Shown here: one piece after another, positions 52,160 through 59,619 of the stretch | Numbering within the stretch: position 1 is the stretch's first letter | Layout: the number at the start of each line of letters is the position of its first letter | Assembly: GCA_900045905.1 (NCBI GenBank) | Contig: FCNS01000040.1 | Coordinates: 1-64,000, forward strand | Direction: 5' to 3' | Source of the DNA: Clostridiales bacterium CHKCI001 | GTDB taxonomy: Bacteria > Bacillota > Clostridia > Lachnospirales > Lachnospiraceae | DNA length: 64,000 nt | Program-made: the position numbers and the translations under genes | The notes under the pieces: generated by a model | What the model saw: only the letters and a program-made list of their open reading frames with translations | The model's database searches: none | What the model was told of the DNA's origin: nothing

Positions 52160-53635
52160 TTAAATAATAATACAAATCATACCTCCATTGCTGTCATTAA
52201 TAATCTTTTGTAATGCTTCCTGTAATTTCATTTGGCAGTCATCTGTCATTTGAGAAATTTTCGCATCAATTCCATCATCTACAATTTGTTCAATCGATTT
52301 TCCAAAAATATTAGCTGCCCAAATTCCATCTTCTTTTTCTTTCGCAGTTTCTTTCATATAAGCAATCAAGTCTTCTGCCTGTTGCTCACTTCCTACAATT
52401 GGTGCAATTTCTGTTTCAATATAACTTTTAATCAGATGAATCGATGGTGCCTCTGCCTTCATCTTTACACCATACTTATTTCCATGTTTCACCACTTGTG
52501 GTTCATCCAATACAATTTCCTCTCGTTCTGGAGTTACTACACCGTATCCCTTCCTTTTCACTGCTTCCAAAGCATTCTGAATTCGTTCAAAATAACTTTT
52601 ACTCTTAGATAGATTCAGCAACGTTTTCATTAGCTCATATTCTCCCTTAATTGGAATATTAATATAGTCACTAATAATTCGATAATAATGCTTCGGTTCA
52701 ATCTGCACCTCCACCATTACTTTTCCATTCGAGAGATCCTTTTTTTCCAATCGCAACTGTTTCACTTCTTCTGGAAGCTTTTCACAAATTCCCTCCTTCA
52801 TATCTTTCATCCAAGTTACTTTGCCTAAAACTTCTTTTGCCAATTGAACAACCTTTGTCTTCATCCAATGACTCGATGGCAAAATTTCCAACCATTTTGG
52901 AATCGTAAAATCTAATTCCGTTACTGGGAATTCTTCCAGTACTTCCTGCATTAAAGTTAAAATATCTTCTTTTTTCAACTGCTCACAGTTCACAGGCTGA
53001 ACAGACACTCCATAACGTGCTTCCATTTCTTTCGCCAATGCTACCGTTTCTTCCGCATATGGTCTTACACTATTGAGCAAAAGGATAAATGGTTTTCCAA
53101 GTTTTTTTAATTCCCGCACTGTCTTTTCTTCGGCAGGTATGTAATTGGCACGTTCCAATTCTCCAATGGAGCCATCTGTTGTTACAACAATTCCAATTGT
53201 ACTATGTTCACTGATTACTTTCTTTGTTCCAAGTTCCGCTGCCTGTGTAAATGGAATTTCATAATCAAACCAAGGAGTTTTTACTTTTCGTTCTTGATCG
53301 TCTTCAGTATGACCAGCCGCTCCATCGACCATATATCCAACACAGTCAATAAAGCGAATGCTGACATTTATTCCATCTGCAATTTCAATATCAGCAGCCT
53401 CCTTTGGTATAAACTTTGGCTCTGTTGTCATAATTGTACGACCTGCTGCCGACTGAGGAAGTTCATCTCTTGTACGAGCCTTGCTATTTTCATCCTCCAT
53501 ATTCGGCAGCACCATCAAATCCATAAATCGCTTTATAAACGTGGACTTGCCTGTCCGAACTGGCCCAACCACGCCTACATAAATCTCGCCATTTGTCCGG
53601 GATTGAATATCTTTATATACATGAAACTCATTCAT
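52160..53635 (-). CDS. spoIVA: SpoIVA: spore coat morphogenetic ATPase
   Basis: 491 aa from ATG 53635 (MNEFHVYKDIQSRTNGEIYV), matching the 492-aa B. subtilis protein; an upstream extension of 11 codons lacks family homology. Walker A GVVGPVRTGKSTFIKRFMD; a Walker-B-like FIDCVGYMVDGAAGH; the C-terminus ends MICIII. SpoIVA polymerises with ATP hydrolysis into the basement layer of the spore coat. A sigma-E-like promoter precedes it. Confidence 0.97.
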   Translation of the reverse strand: MNEFHVYKDIQSRTNGEIYVGVVGPVRTGKSTFIKRFMDLMVLPNMEDENSKARTRDELPQSAAGRTIMTTEPKFIPKEAADIEIADGINVSIRFIDCVGYMVDGAAGHTEDDQERKVKTPWFDYEIPFTQAAELGTKKVISEHSTIGIVVTTDGSIGELERANYIPAEEKTVRELKKLGKPFILLLNSVRPYAEETVALAKEMEARYGVSVQPVNCEQLKKEDILTLMQEVLEEFPVTELDFTIPKWLEILPSSHWMKTKVVQLAKEVLGKVTWMKDMKEGICEKLPEEVKQLRLEKKDLSNGKVMVEVQIEPKHYYRIISDYINIPIKGEYELMKTLLNLSKSKSYFERIQNALEAVKRKGYGVVTPEREEIVLDEPQVVKHGNKYGVKMKAEAPSIHLIKSYIETEIAPIVGSEQQAEDLIAYMKETAKEKEDGIWAANIFGKSIEQIVDDGIDAKISQMTDDCQMKLQEALQKIINDSNGGMICIII

Positions 53636-53681
53636 CCTATCTGCCCCTTTCCACCTATCGCATTTCATTGTTATACTATAT

Positions 53682-53710
53682 AATATATGTGAAAAGGAAA
53701 CACTGTATTC
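53682..53710 (-). promoter_or_regulatory. Candidate sigma-E promoter of spoIVA
   Basis: Minus strand GAATACA (53704-53710), 14 bp, CATATATT (53682-53689). The -10 matches CATACANT well, the -35 partly. spoIVA is sigma-E-dependent in B. subtilis. Confidence 0.4.
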
Positions 53711-53716
53711 CTGCTT

Positions 53717-54493
53717 TTATCCAAGTGCTACGTCTAAAATCATCATCAAGACAAATCCCACTGCAAATCCAATTGTTCCAATATTGCTGTGCTCTCCTTC
53801 GGATGCTTCTGGAATTAACTCTTCTACTACAACATAAATCATAGCTCCTGCTGCAAATGCAAGCAGATATGGAATAAATGGAGTAATGTAAGAAGCTAGC
53901 CATATCGTTAAAAATCCACCAATTGGTTCTACAATTCCAGATAATGAGCCATATAAAAACGCTTTGCCTCGACTCATTCCCTCACTTCTAAGCGGCAACG
54001 AGATAATTGCTCCTTCTGGAAAGTTTTGAATTGCAATTCCAATTGATAATGCAAATGCACCCATCAATGTAATTGCACCATTGCCACTCATAACTCCTGC
54101 AAATGCAGCACCACTGGAAAGCCCCTCTGGCAAATTATGAAGAGTAACCGCTAGGACAAGCATAGTTGTTTTTTTTAACTCGCATTTTGGACCTTCTGAA
54201 TGTTCACTACCCAAATGCAAATGCGGAACTACATGATCCATCAATAACAAAAAACCAATTCCAATTAGAAATCCTACTGCAGCTGGAATAAATGCTAATT
54301 TCCCCATATGTTCCGACATATCCATAGAAGGAATTAACAAAGACCAAACCGATGCAGCCACCATAACTCCTGATGCAAATCCTAAAAGAGCCTTTTGCAC
54401 AAGTGGTTTTAGTTCTCCTTTTTGAAAAAATACACATGCTGCGCCTAATGTCGTTCCTATAAATGGAATAAGTAATCCAATAACAATCTGCAA
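53717..54493 (-). CDS. ZIP family metal transporter
   Basis: 258 aa with eight hydrophobic segments. ZIP motifs: VTLHNLPEGLSSGAAFAGV (metal-site HNLPEG), IAIQNFPEGAIISLPL (second NFPEG site), and a His-rich loop VVPHLHLGSEHSEGPKC between spans III and IV. Members take up Zn2+ or other divalent cations. Its 5' region (54494-54665) holds a promoter and a 9-bp inverted repeat (54544-54552 with 54578-54586) that may be regulatory. Divergent from bioY. Confidence 0.93.
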   Translation of the reverse strand: MQIVIGLLIPFIGTTLGAACVFFQKGELKPLVQKALLGFASGVMVAASVWSLLIPSMDMSEHMGKLAFIPAAVGFLIGIGFLLLMDHVVPHLHLGSEHSEGPKCELKKTTMLVLAVTLHNLPEGLSSGAAFAGVMSGNGAITLMGAFALSIGIAIQNFPEGAIISLPLRSEGMSRGKAFLYGSLSGIVEPIGGFLTIWLASYITPFIPYLLAFAAGAMIYVVVEELIPEASEGEHSNIGTIGFAVGFVLMMILDVALG

Positions 54494-54543
54494 ATAATAA
54501 ACCTCCTATTCTTAATAATCTTCTAAAGCTATTTTGCGAGCCT

Positions 54544-54586
54544 AAAGGTCATTCTTTTTTATACAAGTATGAAACACATGACCTTT
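54544..54586. promoter_or_regulatory. AAAGGTCAT/ATGACCTTT inverted repeat in the ZIP-gene leader
   Basis: AAAGGTCAT (54544-54552) and ATGACCTTT (54578-54586) are exact reverse complements with a 25-nt spacer, between the ZIP-gene start and its promoter. It could be a metal-responsive element, a terminator or a leader stem-loop. The sequence does not match a known class I can name. Confidence 0.4.
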
Positions 54587-54636
54587 TGACTCTTGTGTTA
54601 TTTCGTTTTATTTTACTATGTCATTGTTCCCCATAG

Positions 54637-54665
54637 ATTATATTATGATTTAAACTGGAAAACAA
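54637..54665 (-). promoter_or_regulatory. Promoter of the ZIP transporter gene
   Basis: Minus strand TTGTTT (54660-54665), 17 bp, TATAAT (54637-54642), about 145 bp before the ATG. Confidence 0.6.
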
Positions 54666-54772
54666 CATAAAATTATCATTTTTTATTTATGAAAAGATCT
54701 CAATAACCTTCCTTTTTGGTATTCCATTCTGATTTTTATTCACAATTAATATCAATTCATGATACGGATAAA

Positions 54773-54816
54773 ATGTTAACTTTATAAGTTGACATTTTAT
54801 CTTTTTCTGTTATATT
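54773..54816 (+). promoter_or_regulatory. bioY promoter overlapped by a BirA-like inverted repeat
   Basis: TTGACA (54789-54794), 16 bp, TATATT (54811-54816). ATGTTAAC (54773-54780) and GTTGACAT (54788-54795), 7 nt apart, form an inverted repeat overlapping the -35; a third half-site GTTAACAA is at 54845. BirA operators in Firmicutes use TTGTTAAC half-sites, usually spaced further apart, so the assignment is tentative. Confidence 0.45.
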
Positions 54817-54865
54817 TAAATAGTAATCTTATTTTAAATTTTAAGTTAACAATTGGAGGATCGTT

Positions 54866-55399
54866 ATGAAACAAACAACTCATTACCTTGTATTATCTGC
54901 CGTTTTTGCTGCACTCTGTGCAGTATGTAGCCAGATTGCAATTCCGCTTCCAATGGTTCCAATCAATTTGGCATTGTTTGCAGTGCATTTGTCAGGAGCA
55001 GTGTTAGGTTCTCGCTATGGTACACTTAGTATGCTTATCTATTTCATTCTTGGAATTGTTGGAGTTCCTGTTTTTCAAGGATTGAATGCTGGCCCAGGTG
55101 TACTATTAGGTCCAACAGGAGGATATATTACCGGTTATCTCGCCGCTGCTGCTGTATCTGGATTTACCACTTCTCATTTTGGACATCGCTTTTCTATTTT
55201 ATGTATAAGCATGGGAATCGGTACGATTTTATGCTATACAATTGGTACAATATGGTTTATAATTATTACAAAGACAGGTGTTGTACAGAGTTTAAGTATT
55301 TGCATAATTCCGTTTTTACCAGGAGATATCGTAAAAATTTTACTTGCAGCTATACTTGTACAACGTCTGTACCCTGTATTGGCATCTTATCAAAAATAA
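54866..55399 (+). CDS. bioY: BioY: biotin transporter substrate-binding membrane subunit
   Basis: 177 aa, about six membrane spans. BioY hallmarks: PLPMVPINLALFAVHLSGAVLG in two blocks (Q/N-rich PxxPVTLQ-type motif), GTLSMLIYFILGIVGVPVF, and GPTGGYITGYLAAA. S-component of an ECF-type biotin importer; the EcfAA'T module is not here. GGAGG lies 6 nt upstream. It is followed by birA 42 bp later, on the same strand. Confidence 0.95.
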   Translation: MKQTTHYLVLSAVFAALCAVCSQIAIPLPMVPINLALFAVHLSGAVLGSRYGTLSMLIYFILGIVGVPVFQGLNAGPGVLLGPTGGYITGYLAAAAVSGFTTSHFGHRFSILCISMGIGTILCYTIGTIWFIIITKTGVVQSLSICIIPFLPGDIVKILLAAILVQRLYPVLASYQK

Positions 55400-55441
55400 A
55401 GAAAACAATGTTAGGAAAAAACCATAAAAGTAGGAGGAAAT

Positions 55442-56410
55442 ATGTCTTTAAAGGAGCAGTTACTTTATGAATTAATAAAAAATAGAGGAAAAAGCATGTC
55501 AGGGCAGCAACTTGCCGAGCAGTTTCATGTCTCACGCACTGCTATCTGGAAGACAATACGTACATTAAAAGAAGAAGGACATTTGATCCAAGCTGGACAA
55601 AATCGTGGTTATACACTTCTTTCCAACAGTGATGTTTTAAATGTACCAGCAATTGCCCCTCTGCTTTTGCCTCCTCTTAATGCCACATTTCTTACTGTTG
55701 TATCTCAGTGTTCTTGTACCAATGACTGTATCAAACAGCTAGCCATACAATCCGCTCCAGCTGGTACTTGTTTTCTAGCAGATACTCAGACAAATGGACG
55801 AGGCCGTCAAGGTCGAAGTTTTTACTCTCCTCCAGGAGGCTTATATTTATCTATGCTTTTACGTCCTTCTCTGCCAATGTATAAATCTACTTTTTTAACA
55901 ATTGCTGCGGCAGTTGCAGTATGCCGTGCAGTAAAAAAAATATGCAATATTTCTCTTGAAATCAAATGGGTCAATGATCTCTTCCTCAATGGAAAGAAAG
56001 TTGGCGGAATATTAACGGAAGCGGTTACTGATTTGGAAGGTGGTACCTTTGAATATGCAATCGTTGGCATCGGTTTAAATATTTTCTTCCGTGAGCCTAT
56101 TCCGAATGAACTGACTTCTGTTGTGACTTCCCTTTACAACACAGAACCAGACGAAGCAATTCGCTGCAAACTTGCAGCAGCCATTTTAAATGAACTATAT
56201 CAATTGGAACAAAATCCTTCCTCTTCTTTAGAAGAATATCAAGCACTCAATTTCGTTCCTGGCAAAACAATTCAGATTATTTCAGGAATTCGAACAGGAA
56301 CGGCAAAAGCCCTCTCCATTACCGAACGGGGACAGTTACTCGTGGAATATCCTGATCACACTCAAATAACATTAAATAGTGGAGAAATACAGATCATGGA
56401 TATTGTATAG
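55442..56410 (+). CDS. birA: BirA: biotin--[acetyl-CoA-carboxylase] ligase and repressor
   Basis: 322 aa. N-terminal winged-helix domain (SGQQLAEQFHVSRTAIWKTI) makes it a group II enzyme that may repress biotin genes; the central ligase has TNGRGRQGRSFYSPPGGLYL, SLEIKWVNDLFLNGKKVGGI and a C-terminal SH3-like domain. Attaches biotin to carboxylases. Paired with bioY; no bioA/B/D/F genes lie in the window, so the cell may depend on uptake. Confidence 0.96.
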   Translation: MSLKEQLLYELIKNRGKSMSGQQLAEQFHVSRTAIWKTIRTLKEEGHLIQAGQNRGYTLLSNSDVLNVPAIAPLLLPPLNATFLTVVSQCSCTNDCIKQLAIQSAPAGTCFLADTQTNGRGRQGRSFYSPPGGLYLSMLLRPSLPMYKSTFLTIAAAVAVCRAVKKICNISLEIKWVNDLFLNGKKVGGILTEAVTDLEGGTFEYAIVGIGLNIFFREPIPNELTSVVTSLYNTEPDEAIRCKLAAAILNELYQLEQNPSSSLEEYQALNFVPGKTIQIISGIRTGTAKALSITERGQLLVEYPDHTQITLNSGEIQIMDIV

Positions 56411-56417
56411 CACTTAC

Positions 56418-56455
56418 AAAAAAACCAATGGAAATTAATCTCCATTGGTTTTTTT
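56418..56455. terminator. Bidirectional terminator between birA and the 5'-nucleotidase
   Basis: AAAAAAACCAATGGA (56418-56432) pairs perfectly with TCCATTGGTTTTTTT (56441-56455) across an 8-nt loop; T-runs on both strands suit convergent genes. Confidence 0.9.
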
Positions 56456-56480
56456 ATTATTCCCCTTTTAACAATACTAT

Positions 56481-59321
56481 TTATTTTTTTACAAGACGAA
56501 TTTCAATTGCTTCCAATCTCAAATTCTTTCCTGTTGTACCAGACATTGCATCATCTCTTACCCAATTCTGCCAGCCATCGTTTTGTACATGCGTACGATA
56601 TTCTACACTATACTTCTGAGCCAGCTCTCCCGTGAAACGAATTTGAATCGCTTCTAATCGTAAACTCTTACCTTTTGTTCCTGCCATGGCTCCATTTACC
56701 ACGTAATTTTGCCAGCCTTCATTTTGTACATGCGTACGATATTCTACATTTCCACTTAATCCATCTCCGTTGACTTGAATCTCAATTGCTTCTAACCGCA
56801 GGCTCTTTCCCTTTGTTCCTGACATCACTCCGCCTGCCACATAGCTTTGCCAACCTTCATTTTGTACATGCGTACGATAACGAATCGTTGGATTTGCAGG
56901 TTTTGCATTTGTCAGATAAGCATTTTCCACACTTCCTGGAGCTGCTCCGCCTTTTTCTACTAAGCGAATTTCGATTGCTTCCAGTCTCTTAGATAATCCT
57001 GCACTTCCTGATTTTCCATCATTCACTGCCCATCCAAGCCATCCTTTATCTTGAATATGCGTACGATAATAAATATCATATTTTTCCGCAATTGCTCCAG
57101 TTAAACGGATTTGAATTGCTTCCAATCGTAGGCTTCTGCCCTTTGTTCCTGCCATGGCTCCATCTGCCACATAATTCTGCCAGCCTTCATTTTGTACATG
57201 CGTACGATATTCTACACTTCCTCCAATTGCATTATTATCCAGACGAATTTCAATTCCTTCTAGTCTTAGGCTCTTACCCTTCGTTCCAGACATCATTCCA
57301 TCTGCTACAAATTCTTGCCAGCCATCGTTTTGTACATGCGTGCGATAAAAAATTGACAATGGTTTTTGTATTGGCTCAGAGTAGACTAGAACAGGCCATA
57401 CTCGAATGGCTCCATCCGCTACTATGCCAAGTCCTGCATAATTATCCACATATGCTTCCTGTTGATTATCAGAAATTCGGATACCATGACCCCCATCTGA
57501 AACAGTAATTTCTAAAAATCCTTCTGCATCAGTAGTGGCATACTGCCATTCTCCTCCGTCAACTTGATATGAAATAGGTTTATTAACAACTGGCGTCTTT
57601 CCATCTGCCTGGGTAATCAAAATCTTAGCATTATAATCATGAGATGTATAACCAGCACCACTAAATTGAATTCGTCCTTCGGTACCAGCATAATCAGTAA
57701 GAACTCCGTCCACTAAACAGCTTTCGATATAACTTTGAATTGTTTCTACTTCACCGCCAGCTTCCCCATATTTCTGGATATCAGCTAAAACATTAAATCC
57801 GCCACCTCCACTCATCACATAATTATTTCCTACCATAAGTATCTGTGTAGAAGTATCATTGCGATCCAAAGGCGTTTCCTGCCCATCCAAAGTAATAGAA
57901 ATCACTTTATTGCCACCATCATTAGCTGTATTATAGACAACTGTAAACCCACTGATCTGCAGGAAACTTCCGCTGATCTGCTGTTGAGTCAACATTCCTG
58001 TCTCTGGATCCTGACTAACAATCATACTTCCTGAATTTTCCATTACTGCATAGAGCTGTTGCGGAGTTACCAATTTCATGTAAAGAGTATTTGAGAAAGG
58101 GAATGTGTTAATCAATCCTCCTGGAGTGATGTTTCCATTGTATACTGCCGCCCGAATACCTCCACCATTTTCCACACCAACTACAGGGTAGCTATCGCCA
58201 AGTTTTTCCATCATGGCTGTGGCAGAGGATACAAAAGCATCAGCAGCTAAATTGCCGTAGTTCGTTTCTACTGCTCGGGTAGGAGCCACATTTCCCAGCC
58301 ATCCAGCCCAAAGTGTAGTGTTTGTTTCACCAATCACCTCATTTAAAATCTCGGCCTGCTCGGCGTTGATGGTGTCAATGGCCTCGGTTAATGCCACGTC
58401 AGGAATCACCTCTGCAAAATCATCATAATCCAGTAGGGTTTCCTCTGCTTTTATCTCTCCCGTTTCATCTAAAGTAAGTGTCAGTTCACCCACAGTACTC
58501 AAATAACATCCTGTCTGAACAATGAGACTGTCGTTAACCACCTTGTTTTCCACTGTATGACTATGCCCGTCAATAATCACATCCACCTGACCTTCAGGAA
58601 GAGCCTCTGCAAACATTTCAGAATCACAAACTGTACCAGCACTGGCATCTCCCAAATGAACCACTGCGATGATTACATCAGCCCCTTTGGCTGTTAAAGC
58701 TGCAATCTCTCTCTCTGCAGCATCCACTTCGTTTTCAAAGACAAGACCTGCCGTACCCTCAGGATTAGTAGAAATAGCTGTATCGGTAGTGGTAATTCCA
58801 AAGAAACCTAGCTTTACACCGTCTACATCAATGATAGTATGTCCCTCTACGCCATCTAATAACATGGGATCCGTTACATAGTCACCAATCCCAGTATGTA
58901 CATTAGCAGACAATATAGGAAAATTCGCTAACCCTACGTTGCGCTTTAAAACTTCTTGGCTGTAATCAAACTCATGGTTTCCCAAAGTCATCACATCATA
59001 GCCAGCCAAATTCATTAACTCTATGATATCTTGGCCTTGGGTCAGGGAAGCGATCGGCAAGCCTTGTGTAGCATCCCCAGCATCTAGCAAGAGAACATTC
59101 TCCCCGTTAGCCTCTCTGATTTTTTTAAGGGCTGATAAGGAGGCTAACCCTATCACACCATTTTCACTATCTTCGGTTACATAACCATGAACATCATTCG
59201 TATGATAGATGGTAATCTCTGTACTTCTATCTGCCACTGTTACCTCTTGGGAAAAAGCTGTCATAGGAATCAGACAGCAGATCATAATAAGTAAAAAAAA
59301 TAACCGTCTCTTCATCTTCAC
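56481..59321 (-). CDS. Secreted bifunctional 5'-nucleotidase/UDP-sugar hydrolase with six ChW repeats
   Basis: 946 aa. Signal peptide MKMKRRLFFLLIMICCLIPM (cleavage after TAFS). Metallophosphatase domain with HTNDVHG (40-46), LLLDAGDATQG, TLGNHEFDY, VVHLGDAS and IDGHSHTVE; then the 5'-nucleotidase C-terminal domain (VENGGGIRAAVYNGNITPGG; VMSGGGGFNVLADI). Next a Cna-B-like segment (VNKPISYQVDGGEWQYATTD). The last roughly 290 residues are six ChW repeats, each about YRTHVQNEGWQxxxxxGxMxG then TKGKSLRLEAIEIRL. Predicted extracellular nucleotide scavenging at the cell surface; ChW repeats are thought to mediate surface or protein attachment. No sortase motif or transmembrane anchor follows. Confidence 0.92.
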   Translation of the reverse strand: MKMKRRLFFLLIMICCLIPMTAFSQEVTVADRSTEITIYHTNDVHGYVTEDSENGVIGLASLSALKKIREANGENVLLLDAGDATQGLPIASLTQGQDIIELMNLAGYDVMTLGNHEFDYSQEVLKRNVGLANFPILSANVHTGIGDYVTDPMLLDGVEGHTIIDVDGVKLGFFGITTTDTAISTNPEGTAGLVFENEVDAAEREIAALTAKGADVIIAVVHLGDASAGTVCDSEMFAEALPEGQVDVIIDGHSHTVENKVVNDSLIVQTGCYLSTVGELTLTLDETGEIKAEETLLDYDDFAEVIPDVALTEAIDTINAEQAEILNEVIGETNTTLWAGWLGNVAPTRAVETNYGNLAADAFVSSATAMMEKLGDSYPVVGVENGGGIRAAVYNGNITPGGLINTFPFSNTLYMKLVTPQQLYAVMENSGSMIVSQDPETGMLTQQQISGSFLQISGFTVVYNTANDGGNKVISITLDGQETPLDRNDTSTQILMVGNNYVMSGGGGFNVLADIQKYGEAGGEVETIQSYIESCLVDGVLTDYAGTEGRIQFSGAGYTSHDYNAKILITQADGKTPVVNKPISYQVDGGEWQYATTDAEGFLEITVSDGGHGIRISDNQQEAYVDNYAGLGIVADGAIRVWPVLVYSEPIQKPLSIFYRTHVQNDGWQEFVADGMMSGTKGKSLRLEGIEIRLDNNAIGGSVEYRTHVQNEGWQNYVADGAMAGTKGRSLRLEAIQIRLTGAIAEKYDIYYRTHIQDKGWLGWAVNDGKSGSAGLSKRLEAIEIRLVEKGGAAPGSVENAYLTNAKPANPTIRYRTHVQNEGWQSYVAGGVMSGTKGKSLRLEAIEIQVNGDGLSGNVEYRTHVQNEGWQNYVVNGAMAGTKGKSLRLEAIQIRFTGELAQKYSVEYRTHVQNDGWQNWVRDDAMSGTTGKNLRLEAIEIRLVKK
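56663..57297. repeat. ChW-cassette DNA duplicated in the next gene (copy 1)
   Basis: Aligns to 59802-60436 over about 635 bp with only about two substitutions by eye (for example AATTTT versus AATCTT near 56716, and GACG versus GACA near 57243). Identity includes third codon positions and drops sharply outside, as expected from recent duplication or gene conversion. Confidence 0.85.
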
Positions 59322-59353
59322 ACCTGCTTTCTTGATTTTTATTAAGTTTACAG

Positions 59354-59408
59354 TATTTTACAACTTTTTTATAAAAAATATCTCATATAATTTAAAAATT
59401 GTAAAATA
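59354..59408. promoter_or_regulatory. TTTACA repeats / inverted repeat in the 5'-nucleotidase leader
   Basis: TATTTTACAA (59354-59363) and TTGTAAAATA (59399-59408) are exact reverse complements. On the plus strand TTTACA-GTAT-TTTACA occurs near 59347-59362, resembling tandem Pho-box half sites of Firmicutes. Both lie between the promoter and the start codon. Assignment to PhoP is speculative. Confidence 0.3.
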
Positions 59409-59419
59409 GTATTAAATTT

Positions 59420-59448
59420 ATCTTAACATGGTGATAAATAAATGTCAA
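59420..59448 (-). promoter_or_regulatory. Promoter of the ChW 5'-nucleotidase
   Basis: Minus strand TTGACA (59443-59448), 17 bp, TAAGAT (59420-59425) preceded by TGT (extended -10), about 100 bp before the ATG. The rest of the 298-bp gap (59322-59619) holds a TTTACA/TGTAAA region, a GTTCAA-T-TTGAAC palindrome (59521-59533) and the GH26 terminator. Confidence 0.7.
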
Positions 59449-59557
59449 TTAATTCCATAAGTTTGCCAAAGCGAAGTTTACTTTGATATGAATTTTTTCT
59501 AAATAAATAATAAAAAAAGAGTTCAATTTGAACAAAAAAGAGTTTTATATTTTCTAA

Positions 59558-59610
59558 AAAGGAGATACCATATTCATAGTTGTAAATCAACCATTATGGT
59601 ATCTCCTCTT
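59558..59610 (-). terminator. GH26 gene terminator
   Basis: AAAGGAGATACCATA (59558-59572) pairs with TATGGTATCTCCTCTTT (59595-59611). The right arm and the following TTCTTATTGATTATC recur downstream of the third ChW gene (63594-63620), so this sequence was copied with the coding repeat. Confidence 0.8.
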
Positions 59611-59619
59611 TCTTATTGA

